The position numbers and the translations under genes were made by a program. From Alphaproteobacteria bacterium (lineage in GTDB: Bacteria > Pseudomonadota > Alphaproteobacteria > Sphingomonadales > Sphingomonadaceae), in assembly GCA_028293005.1 (NCBI GenBank), contig JAQGLH010000016.1, positions 1-8,198 of the forward strand: a stretch of 8,198 nucleotides of DNA, given 5' to 3'. How positions within the stretch are numbered: the first letter of the stretch is position 1; each line of letters begins with the position of its first letter. Below the pieces are notes generated by a model. That model was not told the origin of the DNA. It searched no databases and saw only the letters and a list, made by a program, of their open reading frames with translations. This document shows, in pieces, positions 1 through 6,925 of this stretch.

Positions 1-217
1 GGTAGAGGTAGGCGCGCGGGTCCTCGACGGCGCCAAGGTCATGGTTCTCCAGCTTCAGGAAGAGATCCTGGAGCAGATCTTCCGCTTCGTCTCGTGTCAT
101 CCGGCGCGCCTGGAGGAAGCGGAGCAAGGCAGCCCGGTCCGCCAGCAAGGTGGCTTTCAGACTGCGGTTGCGGATGCCTTGGACGTCGTTGATGATCTTC
201 GCCTCGATGCGCGTCAT
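1..217 (-). CDS. ECF-type RNA polymerase sigma factor, FecI-like (N-terminal part; continues past left edge)
   Basis: The minus strand reads open from an ATG at 217 to the window edge, giving 72 residues. The stretch RAALLRFLQARR, then DEAEDLLQDLFLKL (about residues 43-56) and EDPRAYLY (about 65-72), is the typical region 2 of sigma-70 ECF factors, which binds core polymerase and melts the -10 element. An in-frame TAA lies nine codons upstream and a GGAG sits 7 nt before the ATG, so the start is well fixed. In sphingomonads such FecI-like factors are usually followed by a FecR-type anti-sigma regulator and a TonB-dependent receptor; those would lie left of the window and are not seen. Region 4 (the -35 binding domain) is missing only because the window ends. 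The gene diverges from the molybdenum-cofactor pair, and nothing ties the two functionally. Confidence 0.82.
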   Translation of the reverse strand, partial: MTRIEAKIINDVQGIRNRSLKATLLADRAALLRFLQARRMTRDEAEDLLQDLFLKLENHDLGAVEDPRAYLY

Positions 218-233
218 GACGCGGCTCCGCGTC
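218..233. promoter_or_regulatory. Perfect 16-bp palindrome abutting the sigma-factor start codon
   Basis: GACGCGG (218-224) and CCGCGTC (227-233) are exact reverse complements separated by 2 nt, and the element ends immediately before the sigma-factor ATG. Read on the minus strand, the GGAG ribosome-binding site lies at the centre of the palindrome. In RNA it could fold as a 6-bp stem with a GAGC tetraloop, partly hiding the ribosome-binding site; in DNA it could be an operator half-site pair. The pairing is seen directly; the function is inferred. Confidence 0.4.
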
Positions 234-260
234 GTTACAACTTAGGCTTGCCCTGTTCAA

Positions 261-278
261 CGCGGGTCGAGCCCCGCG
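261..278. repeat. Short inverted repeat (6-bp stem, 6-nt loop) in the sigma/xdhC divergent region
   Basis: CGCGGG (261-266) pairs with CCCGCG (273-278) around a TCGAGC loop. It sits in the 194-nt non-coding stretch between the sigma-factor start (217) and the XdhC start (412). No T-run follows on either strand, so it is not a convincing terminator. In GC-rich DNA a 6-bp repeat can occur by chance. The rest of the stretch shows no other clear element. Confidence 0.25.
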
Positions 279-411
279 CCGAGCGTCTGGAGCTTTCGCC
301 CCTCCACTCCGGGACCTTCGGCACGGCTCTCGGCGCAATCGTGGCGGCATGCTTGCCGAACCTGCCGAGGGCACATAGTCTGGCCACCGGGGAACAACAG
401 AAAGGCGCGCC

Positions 412-1425
412 GTGAAAGCGTCTGAGCAGGCCGAACCTTTGTTTGTCGCCGAGGCCTGGCAGGCGGAGGGCAGGCAAATCGCGATGGCCACCGTCGTCGA
501 AACCTGGGGGTCGGCACCGTGCGCCGCGGGCAGCCATCTTGTCATCGATCAGGATGGAAACTTCCATGGCTCGGTGTCGGGGGGCTGTGTCGAGGGAGCG
601 GTGATCACCGAGGCGGTGAATGTCCTCCAAACCGGTGATCCGCAGCTGCTCGAATTTGGCGTCGCGGACGAGGACGCCTGGAACGTCGGCCTCTCGTGCG
701 GAGGGCGTATTCGTGTCTATGTCGAGAAGCTGACCGACGCCCGCCTTCTTCGACGGCTGAATGCGGCACGCCGGGCTCGAGAGCCGGCGATGACGATCAC
801 CGACCTCGACACCGGCGGCATAGAGATTGTTTCCGAGCACGGGCGGGTCGGCCCGTCGCTGCACGATGCGGTGGCGAAGGCGTTCGCATCCGGCATCTCG
901 AAGGCGGAGGTGATCGACGGCCGCCGGCTGTTCCTCAAGGTCGATTTGCCGTCGCCGAAGATCGTCGTGATTGGCGCGGTCCACATCAGCCAGATTCTCG
1001 CGCCGATGGCAAAGATGGCCGGATACGACGTGCTGATCGTCGATCCTCGCACCGCCTTTGCGACATCCCAGCGTTTCGCGGATGTCGATCTGGTCGCCGA
1101 GTGGCCCGCCGACGCATTCGAGGATCAGCCGCTCGATCCGTTCACGGCGCTCGTTGCGCTCACCCACGATCCCAAGTTCGACGATTTCGCGATCGGCGAG
1201 GCGATCAGGGCCGGCTGTTTTTACGTCGGCGCGCTTGGCAGCCGAAAGACGCATGCCAAACGCAGCGCCCGTCTTGGCGCTGCCGGATTCACCGACGTCG
1301 AATTGACACGCATTCACGCTCCGATCGGCCTGCCGATCGGCGCCGCCAATCCGCGGGAGATCGCTGTCGCGATCCTCGCCGAGATCATCCAGTCGCTGCG
1401 CACGCGCCATGCCGCGCAGCAATAG
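412..1425 (+). CDS. XdhC/CoxI family protein (molybdenum-hydroxylase cofactor maturation)
   Basis: This 337-residue protein has the two-domain layout of XdhC/CoxI proteins, which bind the molybdenum cofactor, promote its sulfuration and help load it into xanthine dehydrogenase or CO-dehydrogenase-type hydroxylases in the cytoplasm. The N-terminal CoxI domain shows WGSAPCAAGS (32-41), SGGCVEG (56-62) and GLSCGGRI (93-100), with conserved cysteines C59 and C96. The C-terminal Rossmann-like domain starts at KIVVIGAVHISQIL (183-196) and continues with THDPKFD (251-257), YVGALGSRKT (271-280) and IHAPIGLPIGAANPREIA (301-318). The start is GTG, supported by GAAAGG 7 nt upstream; no better in-frame ATG lies before the first conserved motif. 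The next gene, a MocA-type fusion, begins 12 nt after the stop, so the two are almost certainly co-transcribed. No hydroxylase subunit lies beside it, so the client enzyme is unknown. Confidence 0.88.
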   Translation: MKASEQAEPLFVAEAWQAEGRQIAMATVVETWGSAPCAAGSHLVIDQDGNFHGSVSGGCVEGAVITEAVNVLQTGDPQLLEFGVADEDAWNVGLSCGGRIRVYVEKLTDARLLRRLNAARRAREPAMTITDLDTGGIEIVSEHGRVGPSLHDAVAKAFASGISKAEVIDGRRLFLKVDLPSPKIVVIGAVHISQILAPMAKMAGYDVLIVDPRTAFATSQRFADVDLVAEWPADAFEDQPLDPFTALVALTHDPKFDDFAIGEAIRAGCFYVGALGSRKTHAKRSARLGAAGFTDVELTRIHAPIGLPIGAANPREIAVAILAEIIQSLRTRHAAQQ

Positions 1426-1437
1426 GGCAGGCGGCCG

Positions 1438-3063
1438 GTGATCTTCCGCAGCTTCGCTGTCGCCGAGGCAGAGGATCTGGTCCTGGCGCATGCCGTCAGG
1501 CTCTCGGGCCGGATGCTGGGCAAGGGCCACCGGCTGACCCGCGCGGACGTCGCGCAGATGGTGGCCGAGGGCGTGACGAGCGTGATGGCCGCGCGTCTGG
1601 ACCGCGCCGACATGCCGGAGGACGAGGCCGCCGCTCGGCTCGCGGCGGCGCTGCCGCCATCGTTCCGTCTGTCGAAGGCGGCGACGGGCCGGGTCAATGT
1701 CTATTCAAGCGCGAACGGCCTTTTCACTGCCGACAAAGCCGCGGTCGACCATCTGAACGCGGTGGATTCCGCGATCACGCTGGCGTGCCTCGCCGACCAT
1801 GTCCGCGTCGCCGAGGGAGACATGGTCGCAACGTTCAAGATCATTCCGCTGGCGGTCCCGCATTCGAAAGTTTCCGAAGCCGTCGCCATTCTGGAACGCA
1901 CGGCACCGTTCGCGGTCAGAGCATTCCGGCCCCATGCGGTGGCATTGATCTCGACCCAGCTCGCTTCGCTCAAGACCTCGGTCATCGACAAGACCAGGCG
2001 GGTGCTCGAGCAGCGACTTGCGCGCTCGCAGAGCAGGATCGTCAACGAAGCCCGCGTCGGCCACGACACCGAAGCGGTCGCTGAAGCGATCCGGATGGCT
2101 TTCGCATCCGCTGCCGGCAGTCCGGACCTGATCGTCATCTTCGGCGCTTCGGCCGTTTCCGACTCGCATGATGTCATCCCTGCGGCGATGCGGCTCGCGG
2201 GGGGCGACGTGGTCCAGGTCGGCATGCCCGTGGATCCGGGCAATCTGCTGGTGCTCGGCTATATCGGCGCCGTTCCCGTGATCGGGGCGCCGGGCTGCGC
2301 GAGAAGCCCCAAGGACAATGGCTTCGATTGGGTCCTCGACCGCATCCTCGCCGGCGAGCCTCCGGCGGCGCGGGACATTCGCGCGATGGGAGTGGGGGGC
2401 TTGCTGATCGAAATCCCGGATCGCCCCCAACCTCGGGAGGTCGCTCGCGCGGCCGGTCCGCCGAGCGTCGCCGCCGTCCTTCTCGCCGCCGGCACCGCGA
2501 GCCGCATGAGCGACGGCCGGCACAAGCTGCTTGCCGAATTCGACGGCGTTCCGCTCGTCAGGCGCGTGGTCCAGGCGGCGCGTGACGCCGATCTCCCGAA
2601 CATTGCCGTCGTGACCGGTCATCGCCGTGAGGAGCTTGAAGTCGCGCTTGCGGATCTCGCCGTGGAAACTGCCTACAACCCCGATTTCGCATCGGGCATG
2701 GCAAGCTCGCTGATCGCTGGCTTTCGCTCGAACGCAGCCAAGGATGCGGACGGCATTCTCGTGCTGCTTGGCGACATGCCTGGGGTGACGGCTGCTGATC
2801 TCGCCGCGCTCGTTCGGGCGTTCCGCGCCGAAGCAGGGCAGGCGATCGTTCGCGCGGTTGCGGACGGCGTTCGGGGCAACCCAGTCATCCTGCCGCGTTC
2901 ATTGCGCCGTGAGGTGCTGCGGCTGGAGGGTGACGTCGGCGCGCGTCATGTCATCGAGACCTCGGGCGTGCGTGTGGTCGACGTCGAAATCGGAGCAGCC
3001 GCCCGGCTCGATGTCGATACCGACCAGGCGGTCATAGCGGCAGGCGGCGTGCTGAAGCGATGA
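1438..3063 (+). CDS. Molybdopterin-binding / MocA-like nucleotidyltransferase fusion protein (molybdenum cofactor cytidylyltransferase-like)
   Basis: This 541-residue protein joins two domains. Residues 1 to about 335 resemble the MoaB/MogA/MoeA-type molybdopterin-binding fold, with VAEAEDLVLAHAVRL (8-22) near the start, VIFGASAVSDSHDVIPAA (233-250) and GVPV-like GAVPVIGAPGCARSPKD (277-293). Residues about 343-541 form a MobA/MocA-type NTP-transferase: LLAAGTASRM (348-357) with K363 for nucleotide binding, NPDFASGMASSL (414-425), LLGDMPGV (443-450, metal-binding Asp), GNPVILP (480-486), LEGDVGAR (496-503) and DVDTD (525-529). Such enzymes attach CMP to molybdopterin to make the dinucleotide cofactor used by xanthine-dehydrogenase-family enzymes. 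The usual LAAGxSxRMG reads LAAGTASRMSDG here, a mild variation. The start is GTG with AGGCGG-type pairing just upstream and agrees with the first conserved residues. It is the second gene of the XdhC unit and converges with the dioxygenase genes 46 nt downstream. Whether it uses CTP or GTP is inferred from its XdhC partner. Confidence 0.87.
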   Translation: MIFRSFAVAEAEDLVLAHAVRLSGRMLGKGHRLTRADVAQMVAEGVTSVMAARLDRADMPEDEAAARLAAALPPSFRLSKAATGRVNVYSSANGLFTADKAAVDHLNAVDSAITLACLADHVRVAEGDMVATFKIIPLAVPHSKVSEAVAILERTAPFAVRAFRPHAVALISTQLASLKTSVIDKTRRVLEQRLARSQSRIVNEARVGHDTEAVAEAIRMAFASAAGSPDLIVIFGASAVSDSHDVIPAAMRLAGGDVVQVGMPVDPGNLLVLGYIGAVPVIGAPGCARSPKDNGFDWVLDRILAGEPPAARDIRAMGVGGLLIEIPDRPQPREVARAAGPPSVAAVLLAAGTASRMSDGRHKLLAEFDGVPLVRRVVQAARDADLPNIAVVTGHRREELEVALADLAVETAYNPDFASGMASSLIAGFRSNAAKDADGILVLLGDMPGVTAADLAALVRAFRAEAGQAIVRAVADGVRGNPVILPRSLRREVLRLEGDVGARHVIETSGVRVVDVEIGAAARLDVDTDQAVIAAGGVLKR

Positions 3064-3109
3064 CGCGCTCGCGCACGGCGCGCCGCGATCGCATCACGTC
3101 CGTGCCGGT

Positions 3110-3655
3110 TCAGAAGAAAAAGCTGATGTTGTTCGAAAGCAGGGTCGCCTGGTCGAGCAGGATCGTCCGCGCGGCGATCTCGAAGCCGCCGTCCTTGCGG
3201 CGCAGGCGGTCGCGGCGCTCGCCTGCGAAGATGTCGAGCTGTCGCTCGGCGCGGTTGCGATAGAGCAGGAAGGCGGAGCTCACCGCATAGACTCCACCCT
3301 CCTCGCCTTCGACGATCACGTTCGAGACGATGTGGCGAGTCCGCGACGGCGGGTCCTCCGCCCAGCCGGAGGGGGACAGCTGCTTCTTGAGCCGCGCCCG
3401 CATCGAAGCCTTGTCGTCGTCGAAATAGGCGCTTTCCTGCGCGCTCGTATATTCGAGATCCTGCTGGCGCCGCGCGCGGTTGGTGCGGATCGGCATGAAA
3501 TAATGCAGATCGTCCGCCAATAAAGCATACCAATCCTCGAACCGGCGATGGTCGAGCAGCTGCGCCTCCCGAAACAGGAATTGCTCGACCTCGCGCTGGA
3601 GGAGGAGGGCCTCCACCCCGGCCGGCAGCCGGGCCGCGACGTCACTCTGCAGCAT
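3110..3655 (-). CDS. Aromatic ring-hydroxylating dioxygenase, beta (small) subunit
   Basis: This 181-residue protein has the usual length and fold signatures of the SnoaL-like beta subunit that forms a trimeric base under the catalytic alpha subunits (alpha3beta3). Visible family motifs are [12 protein letters not shown] (24-35), [10 protein letters not shown] (48-57), [16 protein letters not shown] (98-113), GERRDRLRR (145-153) and the ending [19 protein letters not shown] (163-181). From memory, the [10 protein letters not shown] block and the C-terminus are closest to beta subunits of the biphenyl/toluene group rather than the naphthalene or benzoate groups. The beta subunit has no catalytic metal site; it mainly gives structure and can tune substrate range. 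The ATG at 3655 lies inside the end of the alpha gene (14-nt overlap), with GAGG 6 nt upstream, so translation is probably coupled. It is the last gene of its operon; the stop faces the MocA-type gene. Confidence 0.92.
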   Translation of the reverse strand: MLQSDVAARLPAGVEALLLQREVEQFLFREAQLLDHRRFEDWYALLADDLHYFMPIRTNRARRQQDLEYTSAQESAYFDDDKASMRARLKKQLSPSGWAEDPPSRTRHIVSNVIVEGEEGGVYAVSSAFLLYRNRAERQLDIFAGERRDRLRRKDGGFEIAARTILLDQATLLSNNISFFF

Positions 3656-4988
3656 GGCGCACCTCGGCCGGAGCGAGCGTCTCCCAGCTTTCTTCGGTCA
3701 TCATCCGTGCCCAATGGGCGTAGAAGCCGCGCGCCGCTTCCTCGCCGAACACCCAGCCGATCCGCCCCGGGAAGCGCTCGTCCGCGGCCTGCGGGCGATT
3801 CATTCCCATCTGGACGTTGAAGCGTTGGCGGCGCGCCTGATGGCCGCGCAGCACGCGCTGGATCTCGACCCAGTTCTCGCCGTCGTCCTGCTCGAACAGG
3901 CCGGCCGGCGAAAAAGAGCGCAATACCCCCTTGCGATAGGCATCCTTCGCCTCGGCGGGGGCATCGCTGTCGATCACGGCGAAGGCCCAGACCTCGGTTT
4001 CGTGCGGCCCGCGTGGGTGCCAGGCGCGCACCGTGTTGACCCCGGGCAGGAACGAGCAGGTCGGGAAGATCGTCATATGGGCCGCGCCCATCTCCCGAGC
4101 GCGGAGCGGCCCGAGCCTATGCTCGGCAGCCTCCGCCGAGGGGCCGAACCAATAGCCGGCGGCCTCCGCGCCGATCGTTCCCGCGAGCAGGGGTTTACCG
4201 CCCTCGCCGACGAAAAAGCCCGCGCCGTGGCCTCCCCATTCCGCGCGGAACTGCTGCCCCTCGCGGCTGAGCTCCGCTGCCTCGGGCGGCGTGCCGTCGG
4301 GCAAATTCGCGGTGATGCCGGACAGGTGCGAGATCGGCACATGGTACATGTCGCTGCAGAATTGCTCGGCGGCGAACTTCCAGTTGCAGGGGATCACACA
4401 GTTGTGGACGCCGCCGATCGCCTCGCTGCCCCCGGCGGTGCGGTCGAACAGCATGTCCATGTAGAAGGTCGCTTCGCCGAGGTAGGCTTCGAGGCTCGGC
4501 GTGTCGGGGTCCCAGGTGGCGAAGACCAGGCCCTTGTAGCTGGCGATCTGTGCCACCTGGAGCGGCGACCAGCGTTGCTTGTCCAGGGTGCCATAGGCTT
4601 CTTCCTCGAGCGGCACATGGACCAGCGCGCCGCCGATATCATAGGCCCAGCCATGGTAGCTGCAAGTGAAGGCGCGCGCACTGCCTGCATCGCTGCGGCA
4701 GATCCGCATGCCGCGGTGCCGGCATTGGTTGAGGAAGGCGCGGATGCTGCCGTCCTTCTGGCGCGCCACGACCACCGGATCCTCGCCCATATAGGTGGTG
4801 AGATAGTCGCCGGGCTCGCGGATCTGGCTCTCGTGGCAGAGCAGGAGCCATGCACGGCCGAAAATCCGCTCCTGCTCGAGTGCGTAAAGACCTTCGTCGC
4901 TATAGATGCGGGGATCGACCGTCCCGTCGTCGACCAGGTCGAGGATGGCGCTTGCCGGCCAGCCGCCCGGCGCTCGTCTGTCGGTCAT
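3642..4988 (-). CDS. Aromatic ring-hydroxylating dioxygenase, alpha (large, Rieske) subunit, biphenyl/toluene-like
   Basis: This 448-residue catalytic subunit adds both atoms of O2 to an aromatic ring, giving a cis-dihydrodiol. The N-terminal Rieske domain has C89-x-H91 and C109-x2-H112 (QCRHRGM and CSYHGW), the four ligands of the 2Fe-2S cluster. The catalytic domain has [14 protein letters not shown] (208-221): D213 is the expected bridging Asp and H216 and H221 the iron ligands; FEQDDGENW (365-373) should supply the third, Asp, ligand. [20 protein letters not shown] (304-323) and [11 protein letters not shown] (416-426) resemble biphenyl/toluene dioxygenases from memory. All metal ligands are present, so it should be active. 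The histidines are spaced H-x4-H, one residue shorter than I recall for biphenyl enzymes. The ATG has GGAGGGAG about 6 nt upstream. It lies 42 nt after the flavin oxidoreductase and overlaps the beta gene by 14 nt. The substrate is not deducible, and no ferredoxin or reductase is beside it. Confidence 0.93.
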   Translation of the reverse strand: MTDRRAPGGWPASAILDLVDDGTVDPRIYSDEGLYALEQERIFGRAWLLLCHESQIREPGDYLTTYMGEDPVVVARQKDGSIRAFLNQCRHRGMRICRSDAGSARAFTCSYHGWAYDIGGALVHVPLEEEAYGTLDKQRWSPLQVAQIASYKGLVFATWDPDTPSLEAYLGEATFYMDMLFDRTAGGSEAIGGVHNCVIPCNWKFAAEQFCSDMYHVPISHLSGITANLPDGTPPEAAELSREGQQFRAEWGGHGAGFFVGEGGKPLLAGTIGAEAAGYWFGPSAEAAEHRLGPLRAREMGAAHMTIFPTCSFLPGVNTVRAWHPRGPHETEVWAFAVIDSDAPAEAKDAYRKGVLRSFSPAGLFEQDDGENWVEIQRVLRGHQARRQRFNVQMGMNRPQAADERFPGRIGWVFGEEAARGFYAHWARMMTEESWETLAPAEVRHAAE

Positions 4989-5030
4989 AAAAGTCTCCCT
5001 CCGATCGACCCCAGGCCATAAGCCAGCCGC

Positions 5031-6101
5031 TCAAACCATTGAAAAGACGTCCGCCCACTTCTGCAGCATTTCCTCTTCGTGGCCGTATCGTATTTCGACG
5101 CCGAACTGCGAGAGGCCGTCGCTCTTGAGTTGGCGAAGACGTTCGACCAGTTCGCTTTTGGTGCCGGTGAAGGTGAAGGCGCGGATGACATCCTCGGTCA
5201 TCTGCGCTTCTTCACCCGGCTTCAGGAACATCAGATGGCCGCGGTGATTGGTGAGATAGCGCGCGTCCGCCGGCTCGTAGGTGGCGTACATTTTCCGATA
5301 CGCTTCGAGCTGCGGGAGAAATTGCGGCGGTACCCCCATCGATGTTCCCGCGGCGCCTGCGGTCTGGCGATCCTCCTGCTCGACCTGATTGTGGAAGACC
5401 ATCGCTGCCGAGGGCCCCGCCTGCGCCTTGGCACGGGGGCTGTCGGCACGTTCACCGTCATCGAGCACGGTCCCGCCGGCGATCAGGATCGAATAAAGGT
5501 CCTTGGGGTTGCGGCCCGCCTGCTTCCAGGCTTCCTGCATCGCCGGCAGCCCGGTCGGATCTTCGGCGAGGCCGATATATCCGGCGCCAAGCTTGGCGAT
5601 CAGCTGGCGGCCCTTGGGGCCGAATGCCGATATGTAGAGATCGATCGGATCGTCGATGTTCAGCACATCGAGCTCGGGGTTGAGGAAGCGGATCTTGTGC
5701 GACGCCCCTTCGCCCTCCCACTCGACCGTCTCGCCTCTCAGCAGGCCCTGCACATTGTTGATATAATCTTCCATCCGGGCAAGCGGCAGCGCTGGCAATC
5801 CGATCGCGCGTCGCGAGGTGAAGCCGGTCCCGATCCCGAAGTCGATCCTGCCCGGCGCCAGCGTGTTGAGCGAGGCCAAGCCGCTCGCAGCGACCGGCTC
5901 GATCCGGTTGGAGGGGATCATGACCCCGGTGCCGAGGCGGATCCGGGATGTCTGTACCGCCGCCGCGCCCATCGCCACGAACAGCTCTGCGTTGAGCATC
6001 GGCGTGTCGAAGAACCAGGCGTTGGTGTAGCCCAATTCCTCCGCACGTTTTACGGTTTTCCAGGAATCCGCTGCAGTAGCGAGATATATGCCAAAGTCCA
6101 C
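5031..6101 (-). CDS. Luciferase-like (LLM class) flavin-dependent oxidoreductase
   Basis: This 356-residue protein has the TIM-barrel signature of bacterial luciferase-like enzymes, which use reduced FMN or F420: MDFGIYL at the first strand (1-7), AEELGYTNAWFFDT (20-33), SRIRLGTGVMIPSNR (52-66), APGRIDFGIGTGFTSRRAIG (82-101), LYISAFGPKGRQLIAKLG (155-172) and, near the end, FTFTGTKSELVERL (309-322). Members may be monooxygenases or F420/FMN-dependent reductases; the sequence alone does not say which. The start is GTG at 6101, chosen because MDFGIY is the conserved first strand and AGGAGG lies 5 nt upstream; an overlapping ATG is out of frame. It heads the operon with dioxygenase alpha and beta (42-nt gap), which suggests action on the same substrate or product. 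No separate flavin reductase gene is seen. The 3' end is normal. Confidence 0.88.
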   Translation of the reverse strand: MDFGIYLATAADSWKTVKRAEELGYTNAWFFDTPMLNAELFVAMGAAAVQTSRIRLGTGVMIPSNRIEPVAASGLASLNTLAPGRIDFGIGTGFTSRRAIGLPALPLARMEDYINNVQGLLRGETVEWEGEGASHKIRFLNPELDVLNIDDPIDLYISAFGPKGRQLIAKLGAGYIGLAEDPTGLPAMQEAWKQAGRNPKDLYSILIAGGTVLDDGERADSPRAKAQAGPSAAMVFHNQVEQEDRQTAGAAGTSMGVPPQFLPQLEAYRKMYATYEPADARYLTNHRGHLMFLKPGEEAQMTEDVIRAFTFTGTKSELVERLRQLKSDGLSQFGVEIRYGHEEEMLQKWADVFSMV

Positions 6102-6134
6102 ATCACCCTCCTCGACAAGCTCTACAAAGCTGTT

Positions 6135-6162
6135 CTTATGTTTTGGAGAAAAGGAATAACAA
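6135..6162 (-). promoter_or_regulatory. Candidate promoter for the flavin oxidoreductase-dioxygenase operon
   Basis: On the minus strand TTGTTA (6157-6162) and CATAAG (6135-6140) are separated by 16 nt; each matches the vegetative -35 (TTGACA) and -10 (TATAAT) consensus at four of six bases. It lies 33 nt before the GTG start in the most AT-rich part of the window. The placement is good but the match is weak, and a regulated promoter could sit elsewhere in 6102-6317. Confidence 0.3.
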
Positions 6163-6192
6163 CAGATATTCAGGCGATAGAGTTATGATCGC

Positions 6193-6202
6193 TTATTAAT
6201 AA
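6193..6202. promoter_or_regulatory. AT-only palindrome TTATTAATAA in the cupin-oxidoreductase gap
   Basis: A perfect 10-bp palindrome lies within an AT run (6193-6206) that stands out sharply from the GC-rich surroundings. It is 91 nt upstream of the oxidoreductase start and just upstream of the candidate promoter, so it could be an UP-like element, a bending site or a regulator site. No specific regulator is recognised. The remainder of the 216-nt gap (6102-6317) holds no open frame I would call a gene. Confidence 0.3.
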
Positions 6203-6285
6203 TATTGCGCTGAAAGGACACCCCGTTCCTGTCGACTTCCGCTTGAGCATAGTAGGTTGTGCCCGGTCAGGGAACTCGTCGTTTG

Positions 6286-6301
6286 CGGCGGTTGGCCGCC
6301 G
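6286..6301 (-). repeat. GC hairpin 16 nt after the cupin stop codon
   Basis: CGGCGG (6286-6291) and CCGCCG (6296-6301) pair perfectly around a 4-nt loop. In the cupin transcript it would form a strong 6-bp GC stem just past the stop. No T-run follows on the minus strand, so it lacks the second half of a standard intrinsic terminator; it may protect the mRNA 3' end or weaken read-through into the downstream oxidoreductase operon. Confidence 0.35.
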
Positions 6302-6317
6302 TGCGATTGGAAGTTCG

Positions 6318-6860
6318 TCATGCCTCGCGGCGCCGGGCGCCGATCAGAATGGCGAGCAATGTCGCAGGCGCCGAGCTTTTGTTGCGCCAGGCGTGCCGCG
6401 TTCCATTCTGGATCACGACATCGTGCGGCCGAACCCGTGTCGATTCGCCGTCGTCGAGCTCCAGCCAGACTTCGCCATCGACGAGCATGACATAATCGAC
6501 GCTGTCGGTCTGGTGCATTCCCGGCTGGTCGGGTTCCATGCGGTTGAAGATGCCGTAGCAATGCTCGAGACCTTCCTGGAAAAAAGACTGCGGGTCAAAG
6601 TCTTCGCTGCCCATGCTGCTGTCGGGTGGCAAGGTCAGGAGAAGGCAGCGTGTTTCACCGACACCGGGATGCAAGTCGGTCACCGCCGGGGCCGGATCTT
6701 CTCCTGCTGGAAATTGAGCAGGGGCATTGGTCGCCCACAGGATCGTTCGCACAAACCCGGGCAAGCTTTTCATTTCATAGCTATTGCTCGCTGGTCCATC
6801 GGTCACGATCACCGACTTCGCCGCTTGGTCGTGGCCGGTGACGATTCTGCGAACATCCAT
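6318..6860 (-). CDS. Cupin domain protein of unknown substrate
   Basis: This 180-residue protein carries a single C-terminal cupin beta-barrel. Cupin motif 1 is recognisable by spacing in GMHQTDSVDYVMLVDG (114-129): H116 is kept, but the usual second His is T118 and the usual Glu is D122. Motif 2 is PHDVVIQNGTRHAWRN (145-160), with G153, H156 and N160 kept. The metal site would thus be H116, D122 and H156 at most. The N-terminal half (about 1-100) is a less conserved beta-rich region with no signal peptide, so the protein is cytoplasmic. Similar stand-alone cupins occur near catabolic genes in sphingomonads as small-molecule-binding or dioxygenase-like proteins. The ATG has GGGAGG 6 nt upstream. 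It diverges from the IclR regulator and lies 216 nt before the oxidoreductase on the same strand, so it may be a separate unit. The catalytic role is unknown. Confidence 0.8.
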   Translation of the reverse strand: MDVRRIVTGHDQAAKSVIVTDGPASNSYEMKSLPGFVRTILWATNAPAQFPAGEDPAPAVTDLHPGVGETRCLLLTLPPDSSMGSEDFDPQSFFQEGLEHCYGIFNRMEPDQPGMHQTDSVDYVMLVDGEVWLELDDGESTRVRPHDVVIQNGTRHAWRNKSSAPATLLAILIGARRREA

Positions 6861-6925
6861 CTGCTTCCTCCCTAAAACCAGTCTCGTGTTTGCGTGGCCA
6901 GATTGAAGTGCTGGCGAGATCCGGG

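Noticed and set aside
234..260. TTGAAC / TGTAAC as a promoter for the sigma factor
   Set aside because: Spacer is only 15 nt and the implied transcript would start almost inside the ribosome-binding site.
353..379. TTGCCG / CATAGT as a promoter for the XdhC unit
   Set aside because: Spacer of 15 nt and weak matches; position is plausible but the evidence is too thin to list.
41..415. Plus-strand frame opposite the sigma factor
   Set aside because: The minus strand encodes a clear ECF region 2; the plus-strand product has no family resemblance.
235..1530. Long minus-strand open frame (431 codons) opposite the XdhC gene
   Set aside because: Its translation is Arg/Asp-rich without family motifs, while the plus strand has clear XdhC motifs; high GC leaves antisense frames open.
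696..2084. Long plus-strand frame (462 codons) overlapping both XdhC and MocA-type genes
   Set aside because: Highly Arg/Gly-rich product that crosses the boundary of two recognised genes in another frame; a shadow.
3073..3105. Inverted repeat GCACGG...CCGTGC between the convergent MocA-type and dioxygenase beta genes as a bidirectional terminator
   Set aside because: Only 6 bp with a 21-nt loop and no T-run on either strand; not enough for a terminator call.
3654..5021. Plus-strand frame (455 codons) opposite the dioxygenase alpha subunit
   Set aside because: Antisense to a gene with intact Rieske and iron motifs; no recognisable domain in the antisense product.
5079..6188. Plus-strand frame (369 codons) opposite the luciferase-like oxidoreductase
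   Set aside because: Antisense shadow; the minus strand has the conserved barrel motifs and a strong ribosome-binding site.
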